From UBA8437 sp963578885 (GTDB lineage: Bacteria; Planctomycetota; Planctomycetia; Planctomycetales; Planctomycetaceae), in assembly GCA_963578885.1 (NCBI GenBank), contig CAUZEQ010000041.1:1-23671 (forward strand): a stretch of 23,671 nt of DNA, given 5' to 3'. The translations under genes and the position numbers were made by a program. Numbering within the stretch: position 1 is the stretch's first letter; each line of letters begins with the position of its first letter. Of the stretch, positions 6,546 to 15,582 are shown in pieces. The notes under the pieces are model-generated. The model made no database searches and was not told the origin of the DNA. It was given only the letters and a program-made list of their open reading frames with translations.

Positions 6546-8153
6546 TCAGGTCGTCGCGACTCGCAACGCATACAGGTCGGCCGACTTCAGCACAAACCGC
6601 ATTCGCACCGCCTGGCCCTTGAACCGTTCCAAGCTCTGGCCACCCTTCCAGCTCACCGCGCGGTCCACCGTATCTCCGTACACGTCGTGACAGTCCGCCA
6701 GTGTGAAACCCTCGATCGGTCTGCCATCGGCTCGCTGCAACTCGACTCGGATCGAGCCGACCGCTGAGGTGGCGAAGTTCAACCGCAAACGACTGCCCGT
6801 GAAACGCAACGGCCGAGTCAACAACTCGCCACCGGTCATCGGAGCACTGATCGATACGAAACCGTCCAGCCTCAACGTGTAGCGCCTCAAGGTGCAGCTG
6901 GTTCCCGTCCAGCCGCTCTCCTTGCCGTAGAACGACAACTCGCGATCCGCACCCGGCAGGTCCGATGCCGTCTCCACCCCCTGAGACGCCATGCTCAGGT
7001 GGCTGTAGTTCCACGCGTCCGGTCGCTCAGGACCCGGAGGAATGAACGCGTCGTTCCAACGCTTGAACTTCACCCCGTCCCGGCTGGCCATCACCAACGC
7101 GTCGGTCAGACCCGTCCCGTATCGCTCGTTCGCCTCGGCACGCATCTCCCGGTGCTTCCGCTCGGGCAACGCTCGCATCGACGGGTTCCAGCCCCGCTCG
7201 ATGTAACGCATCGGAAAGCCGACCAGGATGTGAGGGGCCCGGTGATACGGAGTCACCTGGTTGGTGTACATCTGCTCGTGCGGAGAATCCTCGTACTCCA
7301 GGTCCGCCGTGTTCTCCCAGTTCACCAGATCCGCAGACGTCGCCGTACGAATCGCGCGAATCCCCCCCGGCTTCCACACCTTCTGAGTGGTGACCCCCTT
7401 GGTGAAGTACCGCCAGTAGGCACGGTAACAGCCCGCCTCGCTGTCCCAGAACGCCACGTTCTGAGAATCAAACGCCCCGTTGGTGATCACCGGCTTTTCC
7501 CTGAGCAACCGCCAGCGGACCCCGTCGGCCGACGCAAACGCAAACAACCCACCCTCACGCATCGTCCCGCCCATCGCCTTGTATTTCTCGTTCGACGGAC
7601 ATCCCGGCCGAGTGTCCAGGAAGGGTGAGAAGTTGTGCGTCCCCACGCCGGCCCAACAGATATTGTTCTTCTTCGACCCCTTGAACTCGACCAACCCCAG
7701 GTCGGGCTTCTCCCAGTGAACCCCGTCGCGGCTCTCGGCATAACAGTAGAACTCCGGATGTGAGTTCGTGATCAGGCGTGCATCCACCACCGACAACTGC
7801 GAACCGCGGTAGTACATCCGGTACAGATCGCCGTCCTGGAACACCGTGTGGTACCCGCTGCTGGTCCCCTCCCACGGAGCATCGTGCACCAGCGACAGCT
7901 CGCGAGTCACCGGGTTGTGCAACTGCTGACGAGCCGCACCCTTGAGCCGATCGATCAAATGGCCGTCGAGAAACAACTCGCGACGAGATCCGATTGAAAC
8001 CACCTTGGGCAGCTTACGGCGTTTCGCCGCCTGCACCCCTTCGACATCGACGGCGGCAGAACCCGCCGCGGCTGCCGCCGCACCGGCTGTGACCGATGCC
8101 TTCAGGAACGAACGGCGATTGACATCCAGGGGCGAGTGACTGTTCGGGTCCAT
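6546..8153 (-). CDS. Tat-exported glycosidase-like five-bladed beta-propeller protein (GH32/GH43-type fold)
   Basis: This 535-residue protein has a Tat-type signal (VNRRSFLKAS, residues 11-20, then an Ala-rich core). Several blade-like motifs follow: LFLDGHLID (about 60-68), SSGYHTVFQDGDLYRMYYRG (about 98-117), YCYAESRDGVHWEKPDLGL (136-154), FAFASADGVRWRLL (about 205-218) and RTATSADLVNWENT (269-282). The 'ASxDGxxW' pattern is typical of GH32/GH43/GH68-clan propellers. A C-terminal beta-sandwich (about 415-535, LRLNFATSAVGSIRVELQ) resembles the module that follows GH32 propellers. The acidic catalytic residues cannot be assigned with confidence, so it may be a hydrolase or a non-catalytic binding protein. 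ATG at 8153 has GGAG about 8 bases upstream; the frame is open to 8264, which would overlap the divergent gene. It is a lone minus-strand gene, convergent with the barrel gene (44-base gap). Confidence 0.82.
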   Translation of the reverse strand: MDPNSHSPLDVNRRSFLKASVTAGAAAAAAGSAAVDVEGVQAAKRRKLPKVVSIGSRRELFLDGHLIDRLKGAARQQLHNPVTRELSLVHDAPWEGTSSGYHTVFQDGDLYRMYYRGSQLSVVDARLITNSHPEFYCYAESRDGVHWEKPDLGLVEFKGSKKNNICWAGVGTHNFSPFLDTRPGCPSNEKYKAMGGTMREGGLFAFASADGVRWRLLREKPVITNGAFDSQNVAFWDSEAGCYRAYWRYFTKGVTTQKVWKPGGIRAIRTATSADLVNWENTADLEYEDSPHEQMYTNQVTPYHRAPHILVGFPMRYIERGWNPSMRALPERKHREMRAEANERYGTGLTDALVMASRDGVKFKRWNDAFIPPGPERPDAWNYSHLSMASQGVETASDLPGADRELSFYGKESGWTGTSCTLRRYTLRLDGFVSISAPMTGGELLTRPLRFTGSRLRLNFATSAVGSIRVELQRADGRPIEGFTLADCHDVYGDTVDRAVSWKGGQSLERFKGQAVRMRFVLKSADLYALRVATT

Positions 8154-8254
8154 CAGTTGGGCTCCAACTCGGGACGAATTCTCAGCGAATTGTATGGGAT
8201 CGCGAGCTAACATGCAGCGAATCACACGAGACCCAATTGGCCACGAGACGCAAC
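8154..8254. promoter_or_regulatory. Divergent promoter region; hairpin over the ribosome binding site of the minus-strand gene
   Basis: These 101 bases separate two divergent starts. On the minus strand TACAAT (8194 down to 8189) is a plausible -10, 35 bases from the start codon; no good -35 is evident. A perfect dyad AGTTGG (8155-8160) and CCAACT (8164-8169) with a 3-base loop lies immediately before the minus-strand ATG and takes in its GGAG Shine-Dalgarno. On the + side, GAG about 7 bases before ATG 8255 is the only ribosome binding site candidate. Confidence 0.4.
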
Positions 8255-10009
8255 ATGCCCGCATCCTCTCGACTCACCTCCCCCCCATGTCTGCGAGTTG
8301 CCGTCGGCCTGGCACTGATCCTGATACCACTCGCCGCCTTTGCCGCGCCACCGGAGCTCTCCGAAGCACACAGCCACCGTGGCATGGTCGTCAGTGTCAG
8401 CCCCCCGGCCACCCGGGCTGGCGTCGAGATTCTTCGCCAGGGCGGCAACGCGGTCGATTCCGCCATCGCCGTGGAATTCGCGCTGGCGGTGGCCTGGCCC
8501 GAGGCGGGCAACATCGGCGGGGGCGGGTTCATGATGGTTCATCCCGGCCCCTCGCAACCGGGCGGACCCGTTGTCTGTATCGACTACCGCGAGGTTGCAC
8601 CGCGGCGTGCCACCGAGCGGATGTTCGGACCCGGTGACGGTCGCTACACGCACAAGATCGTCGGAGTCCCCGGCACCGTGCACGGCATGCTCACCGCATA
8701 CCGACGATATGGTTCCCTGAAATGGAAGTACCTGCTCGCCCCGGCGATCGGGTTGGCCCGCGACGGTGTCCCGGTCGACGCCGCACTGGCTCGCTCGATC
8801 AACCGGGTGCTCAGAATCCGCAGCGTCCGCCAGGGAACTCATCACCAGGAACTGGTCCGGGTCTACGGCAAGCCCGGCGGCGGCCAGTGGCAGGCCGGCG
8901 ACCGACTGCTGCTGCCCGACCTGGCCGCAACTCTGCGACGTATCGCCAGGGACAAGGACGAGGGATTCTACGACGGCAAGACCGCGCGGCTGATCACCCA
9001 GGAAATGAAACGCGGTGACGGCCTGATCACTCGAGACGACCTCGACGACTACCGCGCCCGGGTCCGGGAGGCCATCCACGGCACCTTCCGGGGCCACGAT
9101 GTCTACGGGGCCCCGCCCCCCAGTTCCGGCGGCACCTGTGTCGTCCAGATGCTCAACGTCCTGGAACAACTCGACCTGAAAAAACACCCTCGCCACTCGG
9201 CCCGCAATCTCCACGTCCTGGCTGAGACCATGAAGCGAGCGTTTTGCGATCGGGCCCGGCACCTGGGCGACGCCGACTTCGTCGACATCCCCGAACACCT
9301 CGTCGCCAAGTCCTACGCCCAAGAGCTGGCCCAGGGCATCAACCCCAAGAAGGCCACTCCCAGCGAAGAACTCGCCCCGGAAATCCAGATCACCGATGAG
9401 TCGCCTTCGACCACTCACTTCTCGGTCGTCGATTCCAGCGGCATGGGCGTTTCCAACACCACCACGCTGGAGGGCAGTTGGGGAGCGAGGATCGTTGTCC
9501 GCGGAGCCGGCTTCGTGCTGAACAACGAGATGGGCGACTTCAACTGGTTCCCCGGTCACACCGATCGCCGCGGCCGCATTGGCACGCCCGCCAACCGGAT
9601 CCGGCCCCTCAAGAGAATGCTCAGCTCCCAGTCACCCATTATCGTTGCCCGCGACGGACGCCCGGTGCTGGTCACCGGCAGTCCCGGCGGCCGCAGCATC
9701 ATCAACACCTCGCTGCAAATGGTGCTGGGGATCGTCGAATTCGGCGAGGATCTGCCCACGGCAATGCGAGCCCAGCGGATTCACCACCAGTGGTTGCCCG
9801 ATCGACTGATCATCGAAACGCACAGCGATCAGATCTCCGCCGATGTCGTCAAGCAACTCGAATCGATGGGACACCGCGTCTCCAGGCGGGCCAGGAACAC
9901 TTACCAGGGCGATGCTCACTCGATCGTCATCGACCCCGGGTCAGGACGGATGCACGGCGTGGCCGACTTTCGACGCAACGGCCTGGCAGCGGGATTGAAG
10001 GGCGATTGA
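8255..10009 (+). CDS. ggt: Gamma-glutamyltransferase (exported, autoprocessing Ntn hydrolase)
   Basis: This 584-residue protein is a full-length gamma-glutamyltranspeptidase, which cleaves the gamma-glutamyl bond of glutathione and related amides and hydrolyses or transfers the glutamyl group. The large-subunit marker DYREVAPRRATERMF contains Arg112, equivalent to the gamma-glutamyl-binding Arg of the E. coli enzyme. The self-cleavage site and nucleophile is Thr386 in STTHFSVVD. Small-subunit motifs are LNNEMGDFNWFPG, MLSSQSPIIV and GSPGGRSI. The E. coli-type MDDF is MGDF here, keeping the second Asp. A Sec signal peptide (about 10-31, VAVGLALILIPLAAFAA) places it in the periplasm. ATG at 8255 is chosen; a TTG at 8237 is in frame but less likely. 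It is convergent with the MFS gene, with only 9 bases between stop codons. Confidence 0.96.
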   Translation: MPASSRLTSPPCLRVAVGLALILIPLAAFAAPPELSEAHSHRGMVVSVSPPATRAGVEILRQGGNAVDSAIAVEFALAVAWPEAGNIGGGGFMMVHPGPSQPGGPVVCIDYREVAPRRATERMFGPGDGRYTHKIVGVPGTVHGMLTAYRRYGSLKWKYLLAPAIGLARDGVPVDAALARSINRVLRIRSVRQGTHHQELVRVYGKPGGGQWQAGDRLLLPDLAATLRRIARDKDEGFYDGKTARLITQEMKRGDGLITRDDLDDYRARVREAIHGTFRGHDVYGAPPPSSGGTCVVQMLNVLEQLDLKKHPRHSARNLHVLAETMKRAFCDRARHLGDADFVDIPEHLVAKSYAQELAQGINPKKATPSEELAPEIQITDESPSTTHFSVVDSSGMGVSNTTTLEGSWGARIVVRGAGFVLNNEMGDFNWFPGHTDRRGRIGTPANRIRPLKRMLSSQSPIIVARDGRPVLVTGSPGGRSIINTSLQMVLGIVEFGEDLPTAMRAQRIHHQWLPDRLIIETHSDQISADVVKQLESMGHRVSRRARNTYQGDAHSIVIDPGSGRMHGVADFRRNGLAAGLKGD

Positions 10010-10018
10010 TTCGCGACG

Positions 10019-11491
10019 CTATTCCTGGCGCTCGGGCTGCCTGGGCAACGCCACCAGCGCCACCACGATCCCCGACAGGATCAGCACCGCACACACGACA
10101 AAGCTGATGCGGAACCCCAGCGCCGCACTCGTCATCTCACCCATCTGCCACCCGGCATCCTTGACCGACTGGGCGATCGACCCGAACAGGTACCCGGTGG
10201 GTGCCGCGGGGACCATCAGCAGCGTCACAAACGCCATGTTCCGCCGGATCTCGCCGGGCCGCGATGCCGAGAGTATGTAGTTGGGAGCATAGACCCCGAT
10301 CAACTCGCCGGCACCATACAGCCCGAAGGCCACCAGGTAGGCGGTGCCGGTCGCAAAAATCGCCCAGAGCTGGGCAAACAGAAAGATGGCCGCAGTGGCC
10401 ACCAACCCCAGCCGCGGGTGCGAGCGGGTCAGCAACCAGCCGAGCACGGCTCCGGCAATCACCTTGAAACCGAACCGCAGAGCGTTTTGCATCCCCGCGT
10501 ACCTGGCCGGCTCGTCACCCAGAACCTCGGACGTGAACAGGTTCATGTTCGACGGGATCGTGTTGCCCGAGTACACCAGCACCGTAACCACCGTCGCCAC
10601 CAGCAACACCCGCTGGGTCAGGATCGGACGGAAGTGGTACACAAAGGCCGCCGCCGACAAAGCGGCCACGGCGTAGGCGGCGTAGATGAAACTGTCTTCG
10701 TCGGTGAACTGCCCAACCTGCATCAGCCCGATCGAGCCGACCATCAGCGGGAGACCGACCAGCAGTCCCAGCACGCTGGCAATCGGTTCTCGAGACGGCT
10801 CGACCAGGACTTCTGGCAATCGGAACGACCACGACAGGATCGCCGCCACCGCCATCACCGGCACGCCGCAGGCAAACAGCACCACGAATCCGTCCAGGCC
10901 GTCGAGTCCTTCATATTCCAGGCCGAAGAACTTCCCCCCCAGCAGCAGCGTCTGCCCAAAGGACCCCACCACCGCCAGGACCGGCCCGGCCCCGAAGGCC
11001 AACCCCAACGCCATCCCCCGCCGTCGCTCGTCCGACCCTCGCCCCACCATCTCCCACAACAACGCAATCGCCGTCGGTCCGGCAGCACCCGAGACCGCAC
11101 CCTGCAGAATCACCACTCCGATCTTGATCTCATTGGCCACCGGCATCGCCAGCACGACTGCCGTGACCAGCAGCATCACCGCGGTCGACGCGTAGCAGAT
11201 ACTGAGGTTGCGTCGCAGAGACCCGATGCCCGGTGAAAGCCACGCCACCAGCACCACGACAGCCGTCAAGGCAAAGAACATCGTCGCCGGCAGATTCGAC
11301 ACCCGCGCATCGGCGCCCAGTGCCTTGCACAACGACGCCTGCGTGATCCCCACGTACAGCACCGGAGCCGCCAGGTACTGCATCCCAGTACACATCGCGA
11401 AAAAGACCAGGTTGCTCACCTGCACCCGAGGCTCCAGGGGACACTCGGGATTGGTGTCGTCGCCGGGGGGCGTGATGTCCGTTTCGGTCAT
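10019..11491 (-). CDS. Major facilitator superfamily (MFS) transporter
   Basis: This 490-residue protein has about 12 predicted transmembrane helices and a 24-residue polar N-terminus. The first helix is SNLVFFAMCTGMQYLAAPVLYVGI (about 26-49). A helix 2-3 loop with RRNLS (about 93-97) and a cytosolic SDERRRGMALGLAFG (about 153-167) are typical of MFS carriers, with a longer central loop near 222-237 dividing the two halves. The substrate cannot be named. It is the last gene of a minus-strand unit: the start is 28 bases after the stop of the Gfo/Idh/MocA gene, with GGAAC shortly before ATG 11491. That context suggests uptake of a sugar or sugar acid that the dehydrogenase then oxidises. It ends 9 bases from the convergent gamma-glutamyltransferase stop. 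Confidence 0.9.
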   Translation of the reverse strand: MTETDITPPGDDTNPECPLEPRVQVSNLVFFAMCTGMQYLAAPVLYVGITQASLCKALGADARVSNLPATMFFALTAVVVLVAWLSPGIGSLRRNLSICYASTAVMLLVTAVVLAMPVANEIKIGVVILQGAVSGAAGPTAIALLWEMVGRGSDERRRGMALGLAFGAGPVLAVVGSFGQTLLLGGKFFGLEYEGLDGLDGFVVLFACGVPVMAVAAILSWSFRLPEVLVEPSREPIASVLGLLVGLPLMVGSIGLMQVGQFTDEDSFIYAAYAVAALSAAAFVYHFRPILTQRVLLVATVVTVLVYSGNTIPSNMNLFTSEVLGDEPARYAGMQNALRFGFKVIAGAVLGWLLTRSHPRLGLVATAAIFLFAQLWAIFATGTAYLVAFGLYGAGELIGVYAPNYILSASRPGEIRRNMAFVTLLMVPAAPTGYLFGSIAQSVKDAGWQMGEMTSAALGFRISFVVCAVLILSGIVVALVALPRQPERQE

Positions 11492-11519
11492 CTGGATGTT
11501 CCGTTTCCGCTGTTCCGCC

Positions 11520-12557
11520 TCACAGGGGCAGGCTCACAACCTGGCCCGTCTCGGCCGACACGACACACGCCTCGCAGATCTCCACCGCCTTGCGACCCTC
11601 CAGACCACCAATGTGAGGCGGCCGACCCTCCCGTACGCTGTCGACAAAGTCCTGGATCACACCGGCATGAGGGTACAACCTGATCGCCGACTTCGGCTCC
11701 TTCAGGTAATTGAATCGCTCCGGCTCGTAAATCCGCTCCCACGACTCGCCCTGTCCCAGGTCCAGGAACTCGAAGTTCTCGAGATCGAACATCGCGTCGC
11801 GGCCGAAGACCTGGAACCGCACTTCGCTGGAAGGCAGGCTGGGCGAAGGCAACTCGGCGGTGATCCACATGTGAGCCTGGATGCCACCCTCGAATCCCAA
11901 CTGGGCCATCACCGAGAGATTCGGGGTGTCGAGGTCGCTGTAGGTTGTCGACTGAGCATAAACCGTCTCCACCTCGCGGCCGGTCAACCAACGCAGGAAA
12001 TCGGTGTTGTGTGATGCCATGCCCATGAACAACCCGCCACCGGCCGGATCGAACATCCACTTCCGGTCGTCAAACAACTCACGAGTCGTCGGCAACGGGA
12101 AGGCCGAGACGGTCCGCATCATCTGGATCGGCCCGATCACCCCATCATCGATCAACGCCTTGGCCTTCAGAGTGATCTTGCGGTACCGCTCGGTCTTGAC
12201 CACCCCCAGGTTGACCCCGGCCTGGTCGCAGGCCGCGATCATGCCGTCGCACTCGGCGATGGTCGGAGCCATCGGCTTCTCGGCCAGCACGTGCTTGCCC
12301 GCCGCGGCCGCTTTCCGAGTCAACTCGAGCCGATCCTGATCGGGCGTGGCCAATACCACCGCATCGACGTCGTCCCGAGCCAGCAGCGCATCCACATCCG
12401 CCTCGGCCGGCACCTCGTAATCGGCCGCCAACGCCGGGGCCCGCCGGCCTCCGGCGATCGCCACCAGGTGACACCCCCGGGCGTGATTCGCCACGGCCTC
12501 GCTGTAGGTGATCCCCATGAAGCCGCTGCCGATCATCCCGATTCCCACGCTATCCAT
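11520..12557 (-). CDS. Gfo/Idh/MocA family oxidoreductase, cytosolic
   Basis: This 345-residue protein has the complete family layout without a signal peptide. It starts with the Rossmann motif GIGMIGSGFMG (residues 5-15). HVLAEKPMAPT carries the catalytic-type Lys94, and the C-terminal domain has GGGLFMGMASHNTDFLRWLTG with His183. It should be an NAD(P)-dependent sugar or polyol dehydrogenase in the cytosol; the substrate is unknown. ATG at 12557 is chosen because the fold starts there; the frame stays open upstream to 12890, but this overlaps the 3' end of the FG-GAP gene and reads as non-coding. It lies 22 bases after the FG-GAP stop and 28 bases before the MFS start, so the three are probably one operon. 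Unlike the oxidoreductase at 374-1468 it keeps the canonical EKP motif. Confidence 0.94.
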   Translation of the reverse strand: MDSVGIGMIGSGFMGITYSEAVANHARGCHLVAIAGGRRAPALAADYEVPAEADVDALLARDDVDAVVLATPDQDRLELTRKAAAAGKHVLAEKPMAPTIAECDGMIAACDQAGVNLGVVKTERYRKITLKAKALIDDGVIGPIQMMRTVSAFPLPTTRELFDDRKWMFDPAGGGLFMGMASHNTDFLRWLTGREVETVYAQSTTYSDLDTPNLSVMAQLGFEGGIQAHMWITAELPSPSLPSSEVRFQVFGRDAMFDLENFEFLDLGQGESWERIYEPERFNYLKEPKSAIRLYPHAGVIQDFVDSVREGRPPHIGGLEGRKAVEICEACVVSAETGQVVSLPL

Positions 12558-12579
12558 GTTGCGTCCGCCCTGCTCGTCA

Positions 12580-15387
12580 CTAGTTATCGAAACGGATTTC
12601 CACGCGATCCAGCACCGGGTACCGGTCGCCGTTGTCCGAGGTGAACGTGGCACGATACTGCAGAACGCGATCGGTGGGCAACAGTGCGAACTTCCTGCTT
12701 CGAACCGCACGCCACGGCCGACCGCTGAGCTGCTCGGCCGCCGTCGCCGAACGCACGGCCATCGACAACCCGCCGCCACGAGGTACAGCAGCCCGGATCC
12801 GCATCCGGCCTCGTCGAGCCGGCCCCGCCCAACCCAACACCCGCGACTCGAACGTCTCGCGGTAGCTCCGGTCGTACACGTTTCCGACATCCTGCGCCCA
12901 CATCAGGTGAGTGCCGTTGGTCGGCAGGCGAGTCATCCGCGGGTTCTGAAAACGACGACCGTCGTTGTAGAAGACTCGCGAAAACACCCGGTGGTTGCCG
13001 TGCTGGGTGTGACAGGCCACGGCCAGGTCGATCAGCCCGTCGCCGTTGAAGTCGGCGGCCAGTGAATCGTTGACCGAATCGCAGATCAGCGTCGACCTCC
13101 GCCGAGTGTGAAACCCGGTCGAAGAGCCCCAGTAGATGTGGCAGGCCAGGTCCTCGCGGGTCAGTTCGCCGCTGTGTTGAGGCGAGAAGATGTCGAGGTG
13201 CCCGTCGCCGTCGAAGTCGGCAATCGTCCGACCCAGCGGAGAGAAGCCGGGCAACCACTGCGAGTTCGACTGGCGAAATCCGTCACGGCCCCCGCCCCAG
13301 AAGATCCGGCTGCCCATGTCGCGGAAGCCCGAACCCGGGTCGGCGTACGTGCCGCCAAACAGGTCGAGCTGCCCGTCGCCGTCCAAATCCGCGGTGCTCA
13401 TGCCCAGCACGCCCGCGAGATTCAGTCGTTTCGAACGCTTGGGTGAAAACCCCGCCCGTCCTCCCCACAGGATCCGGATCGTGTGCTCGCTGCGAGACCC
13501 GTGAGCGATATCGAGCCATCCGTCGTCATTGAGATCGGCGACAACGTGCTCCTGGGAATACCCCGGCTTGTCCATCTGCACACGCCGCTTCGAGTCGTAG
13601 CCCCCAGACGACCCGTAGTAGACAAACAACTGGTCGGTCTTGCCGGGCCCCTCGGGCGCAAACGCCTCGAGCACCAGGTCGAGCCAGCCGTCGCGGTCCA
13701 GGTCGGCCACGCTGCTGGTGCCCAGGAAGTGCTCGTGGATCACCGAGCGTCGCTTGTCGAGATCGAAGCCATCGGGGCCGCCCCAGAAGATGTTCGCCCC
13801 CAGTTCCGCCTCGCCGGGACCCTCGATGTGCGAATGGCCCGAGTTGAGCAGCACGAGATCGACGAAGCCGTCGGCGTTCAGATCCGCCGCACTCGACTCG
13901 TACCCACTCTGAAATGGGATCTTCCACACCCGTTTCGGGTCGAAGCCGTCCTTGGCTCCCCAGAACACGTGCACCGGGACCGCCTCGTCGAACCGCCCGC
14001 CGATGCTGTTGCAGAAGATCACCCGACCACGCTCTCCGGTCTTGCGGCCACCGGCGATCGCCACGTCGGTCGTCCCCGATGTCCGAAACCCGCCCGCGAT
14101 CTCCCGGAAGCCTCGTCGCCCATCGCCCAGCCACGCCCGCGACGTACCACCGAACGTGCCTTTGCCCTGGTGCACCGCGACGGCCAGGTCGGTACGGCCG
14201 TCTCCATCCAGGTCACCGATCGCCGATGCCACCGCCGCCGGGGCCGGCAACCTCGTCTGCCGGCTCGCTGAAAACAGCGGGCCGTCCTCCCCGGCCCCGC
14301 GGCCCCACAAAATCATCACCGCATCGCGAGCCCCCCGCCCGGCTCCGGCCTGTTCGCCGCCTGAAGCCCGTGCCGAGGTGAACCGAGTCAGCACCAGGTC
14401 GGGGCTCCGATCCGCATCGACCCGGCCCACCACGATATGCGATGCGGCAAAGGCGGTCATCGATTCGGGTTTGTGCCACGTCCGCTTGCCCTGTGATCGG
14501 ACAACGCACAGCACGGTGCCGGAGGTCCCGATGACCAGGTCCGATCGCCCGTCGCCATCCGCATCGCCGCCGGTCACGCACAACGCCCCCTGCACCGGAA
14601 CCAGCACCTGCTGCCGGTCCTTTTCAGACCAGAAGACCGTCACCTTCCCATCGCCACCCAAGACCGCCAGGTCGTCCGCCCCGTCTGAGTCGAAATCGCC
14701 GGCCGACAGTTCGATCGCCCGCTCGACACCCAGCTCGACGTACCCCACGGCCGAGTAGCCTCGGGGGCCACCCCGAAACACCCGGACAATCCGGCCCGGC
14801 GGCTGGCCGATTCGCCAGCGAGCCGCACCCAGCACCGCCAGGTCGGGCCAGCTGTCGTGGTTCAGATCGACGATCGCCACGGCGGCCGCGTCATTCATCG
14901 GCAGCGCACTGGTCAGTCGCCGTCCCGACCAGCCGCTCGCTCCACCCCAGGCGATTGACAGGAACCGCCGAGGATGATGCACTCCGATTGCGTTCGGACA
15001 GAATACCGCGTCGATGTGGCCGTCCTTGTCCAGGTCGCCCAGCACCACGCGTTGCGAACCCTCGACCGGCAGGTCCCCACTCGTCGCGGCACCCTTCGCG
15101 TTGACCGCTCCGACGGTGGCCGGCAACATCTGGTAGGTGTCGTGAGTGCAGTTGAAGACCAGGTCGAGGTGACCGTCGCCGTTGAGATCGAAGCGGTTGA
15201 TGGTCCGCAGCGTGCCGTCACGAGCCACGTAGAGATTGAAGCCGGCGCCACCGAGTCGGCCGGCCGAGAAGTCCTCGAACGTGTCGTCGAGCAAGCTCTC
15301 CGGCTCGGCACCAGCTGCCCCGTCGATCATCCCCGGGCATGCCATCACAAAGACCAGCAACCACTCGGCTCGCATCCGACGACTCAT
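12580..15387 (-). CDS. Exported FG-GAP/VCBS repeat protein (beta-propeller, calcium-binding repeats)
   Basis: This 935-residue protein has a signal peptide (1-27, EWLLVFVMACPGMIDGAAGA) followed by at least thirteen DxDxDGxxDL motifs, each the calcium-binding loop of an FG-GAP blade. They begin near residues 67, 118, 174, 231, 275, 324, 392, 502, 562, 618, 667, 724 and 779. The one at 324 (DADRSPD) is degenerate, and the gap at 400-500 probably hides a decayed copy. FWGGxDGF-type strands recur between them. Thirteen or fourteen blades would fit two seven-bladed propellers. The last 100 residues form a beta-sandwich-like module (LQYRATFTSDNGDRYPVLD). Such proteins mediate binding to surfaces, glycans or proteins. 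ATG at 15387 is preferred over 15393 because AGAGGA lies 7 bases upstream. It is the first gene of the unit with the dehydrogenase and transporter. Confidence 0.9.
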   Translation of the reverse strand: MSRRMRAEWLLVFVMACPGMIDGAAGAEPESLLDDTFEDFSAGRLGGAGFNLYVARDGTLRTINRFDLNGDGHLDLVFNCTHDTYQMLPATVGAVNAKGAATSGDLPVEGSQRVVLGDLDKDGHIDAVFCPNAIGVHHPRRFLSIAWGGASGWSGRRLTSALPMNDAAAVAIVDLNHDSWPDLAVLGAARWRIGQPPGRIVRVFRGGPRGYSAVGYVELGVERAIELSAGDFDSDGADDLAVLGGDGKVTVFWSEKDRQQVLVPVQGALCVTGGDADGDGRSDLVIGTSGTVLCVVRSQGKRTWHKPESMTAFAASHIVVGRVDADRSPDLVLTRFTSARASGGEQAGAGRGARDAVMILWGRGAGEDGPLFSASRQTRLPAPAAVASAIGDLDGDGRTDLAVAVHQGKGTFGGTSRAWLGDGRRGFREIAGGFRTSGTTDVAIAGGRKTGERGRVIFCNSIGGRFDEAVPVHVFWGAKDGFDPKRVWKIPFQSGYESSAADLNADGFVDLVLLNSGHSHIEGPGEAELGANIFWGGPDGFDLDKRRSVIHEHFLGTSSVADLDRDGWLDLVLEAFAPEGPGKTDQLFVYYGSSGGYDSKRRVQMDKPGYSQEHVVADLNDDGWLDIAHGSRSEHTIRILWGGRAGFSPKRSKRLNLAGVLGMSTADLDGDGQLDLFGGTYADPGSGFRDMGSRIFWGGGRDGFRQSNSQWLPGFSPLGRTIADFDGDGHLDIFSPQHSGELTREDLACHIYWGSSTGFHTRRRSTLICDSVNDSLAADFNGDGLIDLAVACHTQHGNHRVFSRVFYNDGRRFQNPRMTRLPTNGTHLMWAQDVGNVYDRSYRETFESRVLGWAGPARRGRMRIRAAVPRGGGLSMAVRSATAAEQLSGRPWRAVRSRKFALLPTDRVLQYRATFTSDNGDRYPVLDRVEIRFDN

Positions 15388-15504
15388 CACCATGTCCTCT
15401 TTGCCCGGTTGGCTCATCACACTCGCCTCAGTGTACGACCCGTCGAAGCGGCATTCACCTCGACCGGCCCGCACCAGGACGTCTCCCCGTTCAAGAAACT
15501 GGTC
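15388..15504 (-). promoter_or_regulatory. Upstream region of the minus-strand FG-GAP/oxidoreductase/MFS unit
   Basis: This stretch holds the AGAGGA ribosome binding site (15395-15400) and must include the promoter of the three-gene unit unless it lies in the adjoining foldback element. TACACT on the minus strand (15435 down to 15430) is a weak -10 candidate, 43 bases before the start; no -35 is convincing. Confidence 0.3.
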
Positions 15505-15582
15505 CTGGCAGCCCGTTGAAGAACTCGGACCCTGGGGTCAGACGCCGCCCACAACGGGGTTTGCTCCACCTGTCGCGTTTCA

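Noticed and set aside
8222..9559. A 445-residue open frame on the minus strand opposite the gamma-glutamyltransferase gene
   Set aside because: The plus strand encodes a complete enzyme with all known motifs; the antisense frame is a composition artefact.
12558..12890. N-terminal extension of the second Gfo/Idh/MocA protein by 111 residues
   Set aside because: The Rossmann motif begins at residue 5 from ATG 12557, and the extension lies over the 3' end of the FG-GAP gene in another frame.
12580..15387. Repeated GTCGCCGTC-like strings read as a DNA repeat array
   Set aside because: They are the codons of successive DxDGD loops in the FG-GAP protein, irregularly spaced and explained by the protein repeat; they are not CRISPR or satellite DNA.
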